Source: Pegea sp. RAD2-039
Taxonomy: Eukaryota; Chordata; Thaliacea; Salpida; Salpidae
Assembly: GCA_034620365.1 (NCBI GenBank)
Contig: JAQGEQ010000080.1
Location: 419,146-483,145 of the forward strand
DNA: 64,000 nt
Direction of reading: 5' to 3'
The notes under the pieces are model-generated. The model worked only from the letters and a program-made list of their open reading frames with translations. It ran no database searches and had not been told where the DNA came from. Below, in pieces: positions 61,801 through 64,000 of this stretch (position 1 is its first letter; every line of letters begins with the position of its first letter). The position numbers and the translations under genes are program-made.

Positions 61801-63519
61801 TGTTATGAGAAGAAGCTATAAAGTAATGAGATAAAGGTTGAGTCATATCCATGTGTAGCTGCGAATGAAGTTTGTTGAATATCTTTAAAGGGGTCGTCTT
61901 TATTCAAACCGTTTTTAGATGTTCTTGTTTGAAAGGTTCTCCCCATTCAGAAAGTAACAGTTTTGTGAAAGAGTTTAAATCTAATGTTTCTGATCCATTA
62001 TTGAATTTAGAAATTAAATCTTTAACAATCTTTTCACTCACATCTTCCTTCTGAATATTTGTCAGAAAATTCATCAATTGCTGAAAAATATTCAAATTTA
62101 TTTCTTCATTTGCAAAAGAGCAGAATGTATTTCAAAATTTATTTAAAGTTTGTCTACAAGAACACATCATTGGAATAAATCTATTACAAAAAAGTTGGTT
62201 TATTTATTTCTTGAAAATTAGGCAATGTTTAAATCAGCAGATAGTTTGGATAACAGGATTATGCAAATGTAGCGATTAGAACATAAACCAAGAAAGGTGG
62301 AAATTATTTTATGGTAGTAAGGGTTTAGCTAGATTGCGGGTAATATTAGAAGGTGAAAGTTAGCAATATTATTACAAAATTATTATTAATTATTATTAAA
62401 GTTTATTATTATTTATTTGAAATTGTTATTTTGAGTAAAAAGTTTCAACCAACATTTGCTGTCATGATTTCTGTTTCACTGAATTTTTCAAAGATATTTT
62501 TGATATCATTTCGTTTACTCATATCTTGAACAAATTCAATTAGTTCATGAAAATTGATGTGTCCATCACCAGATTGATCATATTCCTGAAAATCAACATC
62601 AATTTGATAAAAAAATCTTCTTTCAATTGATGAAGATTTACTTTTAGGATGTTCTTTACAATGTCTTCATGTAATGACATACTAATCTTAAACAAAAGTT
62701 TGTAGATTTCCTAAAAAAAAGAAGTTTTTTGATTAACAATAAATTTTTGAATTTTATTAAGACCTTGAAGTTGAGTTTATTGTCTTTGTTTTTATCAGCT
62801 TCTTCAAAATGTTTCCACAACCAACTAAAAAACATCAATATTCAGTTCTCAAATGTCAAAGTGAACTTCACTTACAAGTATTGTTGTTGATCAGGATTTA
62901 GATTTTCATATAAATGACACAAACCATTTAAACCACTGGTCCATTCCTCGCATTGTTTGGAAGTTATAGCAATAAGATTTTGATTTTTTTTTGACGCTTT
63001 CTCCATAACCTTAATTAAAGAATTTTAATTTGTTGAAATTTAAAGAATTTGTTTTGAAGATTAAATAATTTAATAATTTAAACTCACAATGCTAAAACAA
63101 AGCTTTTTATCAGGCAGATCTTTTTTAGATTGCTTCCAATAATTAGCGTCATGACCTTTTTGCAATTCTTTAATATCTTCTAATTTTACTGAAAAAAAAA
63201 TTAATTTTTAAAATATCTTTTTTTATAAAAGTTATTATAAAAAAGATTTAAAAATTTAGCTGAAAAATTCAACGAGATTTACTTTTCTTTTTTTTATAGG
63301 GGCGGCACCCCTTAAAATTGATTATCAGGGTTCGATGATTACCAGATAAACGAACAAAACATGTCTTCTTTTTAGATCCAGCTATTACAAAGTGATCTCC
63401 ACTTGTCATCAGCTCAATTACATCTTCTAAACAAATAATTGAGTTTTTTTTATCAGAAACTTTATTTTGGATTTAAAAATTTTAAAAATATCCAAAAAGA
63501 CGTTACCTGATAAACCCAT
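58870..63519 (-). CDS. plcd: Phosphoinositide phospholipase C, delta type
   Basis: Hydrolyses PIP2 to IP3 and diacylglycerol at the membrane. Nineteen exons, about 697 residues; from the 5' end 63507-63519, 63283-63426, 63088-63188, 62876-63009, 62764-62824, 62642-62710, 62454-62585, 61910-62080, 61746-61858, 61450-61594, 61087-61167, 60912-60990, 60826-60860, 60627-60775, 60393-60510, 59772-59941, 59590-59691, 59349-59535, 58870-58958. Domains in order: PH ([13 protein letters not shown] to KLCFSI), EF-hands with loops [12 protein letters not shown] and [13 protein letters not shown] box ([32 protein letters not shown] with both catalytic histidines, ILSLENHC), a short linker, Y box ([16 protein letters not shown]), C2 ([11 protein letters not shown]). 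The short X-Y linker and stop right after C2 indicate the delta class. Start MGLSED fits the family; an acceptor at 63571 leaves a longer N terminus possible. Exon 14 needs one more A (near 60652) to stay in frame. Confidence 0.93.
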
Positions 63520-63570
63520 GTTGGTGAAGTCAATTGTTTTTACAAAGTAATCAAAAAAGGAAAGACCACG

Positions 63571-64000
63571 CTACAAAATAAACAAATAAATAGAATTAGT
63601 TGGTAAATATTAATGAAAATTCAACCTTCTCAAAATGATTGGTTTATATTTATTTGAAAATTAATTTAAAAGCAAAAAAATGAAAGTAGAAATATTTTTT
63701 AATTACTTTTCAAAATTGTCATTTTAAATTAAATTTGATAAAATTAAAAAGTTATTTTTATTTAATTTTGTAGAAAGTCAATTAAAGAAAAATTAAAATT
63801 AATTGTGAATTTAAACTTTTGAAACTCTTGAAAAATCAATTAAATATCCGATGAAATCAAAAACTTTTTTATGATGCAAATTATTTATTTTTTAATCAAA
63901 TAATTAATTTGAAAGAAAACTTTTCAATCAAATATCGATTACAAGCTACCTGAACTTTTAAAAAGTAAAATTAAAGCTCAATTTGATATCAACAAAAACA
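63571..64000. other. Upstream of the phospholipase gene
   Basis: AT-rich. The acceptor at 63571-63573 implies an upstream exon on the minus strand, coding or 5' UTR, which I cannot find in the remaining 430 bases. It may lie beyond the window. Confidence 0.5.

Noticed and set aside
1..64000. CRISPR arrays, rRNA genes, bacterial operons
   Set aside because: The tandem arrays have no spacer structure, no rRNA-like GC-rich conserved blocks occur, and the genes are intron-rich and eukaryotic.

Overview
This is eukaryotic and almost certainly animal DNA. It is roughly three-quarters A+T by eye, and its split genes have many short GT-AG introns, most of them about 40 to 400 bases. It holds recognisable metazoan-type genes: the centriolar protein POC5, the CCR4-NOT deadenylase CAF1, a delta-type phospholipase C and a broken nuclear receptor. 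CR1/jockey-type LINE fragments, a tRNA-headed SINE and many local segmental duplications make up much of the rest. A small AT-rich invertebrate fits. A monogonont rotifer is one candidate and a flatworm another, but nothing here proves the taxon.

Layout. Positions 1-10290 are three decaying tandem copies (about 5.15, 3.8 and 1.3 kb) of a non-coding unit that carries a decayed exon, a 28-bp minisatellite and a short GATGAAGATCA-type array; the third copy has a clean SINE insertion. Positions 10290-20650 hold a single-exon NTF2-like gene, a 110-residue unknown gene and three copies of that gene's 3' flank. These copies contain a conserved 63-nt hairpin and two old tRNA-like SINE heads; the block ends in a truncated gene copy and a LINE fragment. 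Positions 21.5-23.7 kb hold a five-exon gene for an unrecognised 595-residue protein. CAF1 lies at 28.3-29.6 kb, a KH-domain gene at 34.0-34.9 kb, and POC5 at 35.8-38.6 kb converging on it. Positions 39.8-56.4 kb are a mosaic of dispersed duplicated blocks with a 30-bp minisatellite, LINEs and a nuclear-receptor pseudogene. Positions 56.5-57.9 kb are two head-to-head LINE 3' ends. A 19-exon phospholipase C delta gene fills 58.9-63.5 kb.

The intact genes are independent housekeeping or signalling genes (mRNA decay, centriole assembly, phosphoinositide signalling), not an operon or a joint pathway. Most of the unusual content is repeat biology: a SINE whose 3' tail copies the resident LINE's 3' end, an RNA-like hairpin kept through two duplications, and gene fragments carried in the duplications. 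CAF1 and the phospholipase gene each have one single-base homopolymer length change that breaks an otherwise intact frame, which looks more like assembly error than gene death. Exon coordinates were derived by hand from splice sites and reading frame, and repeat edges are approximate.
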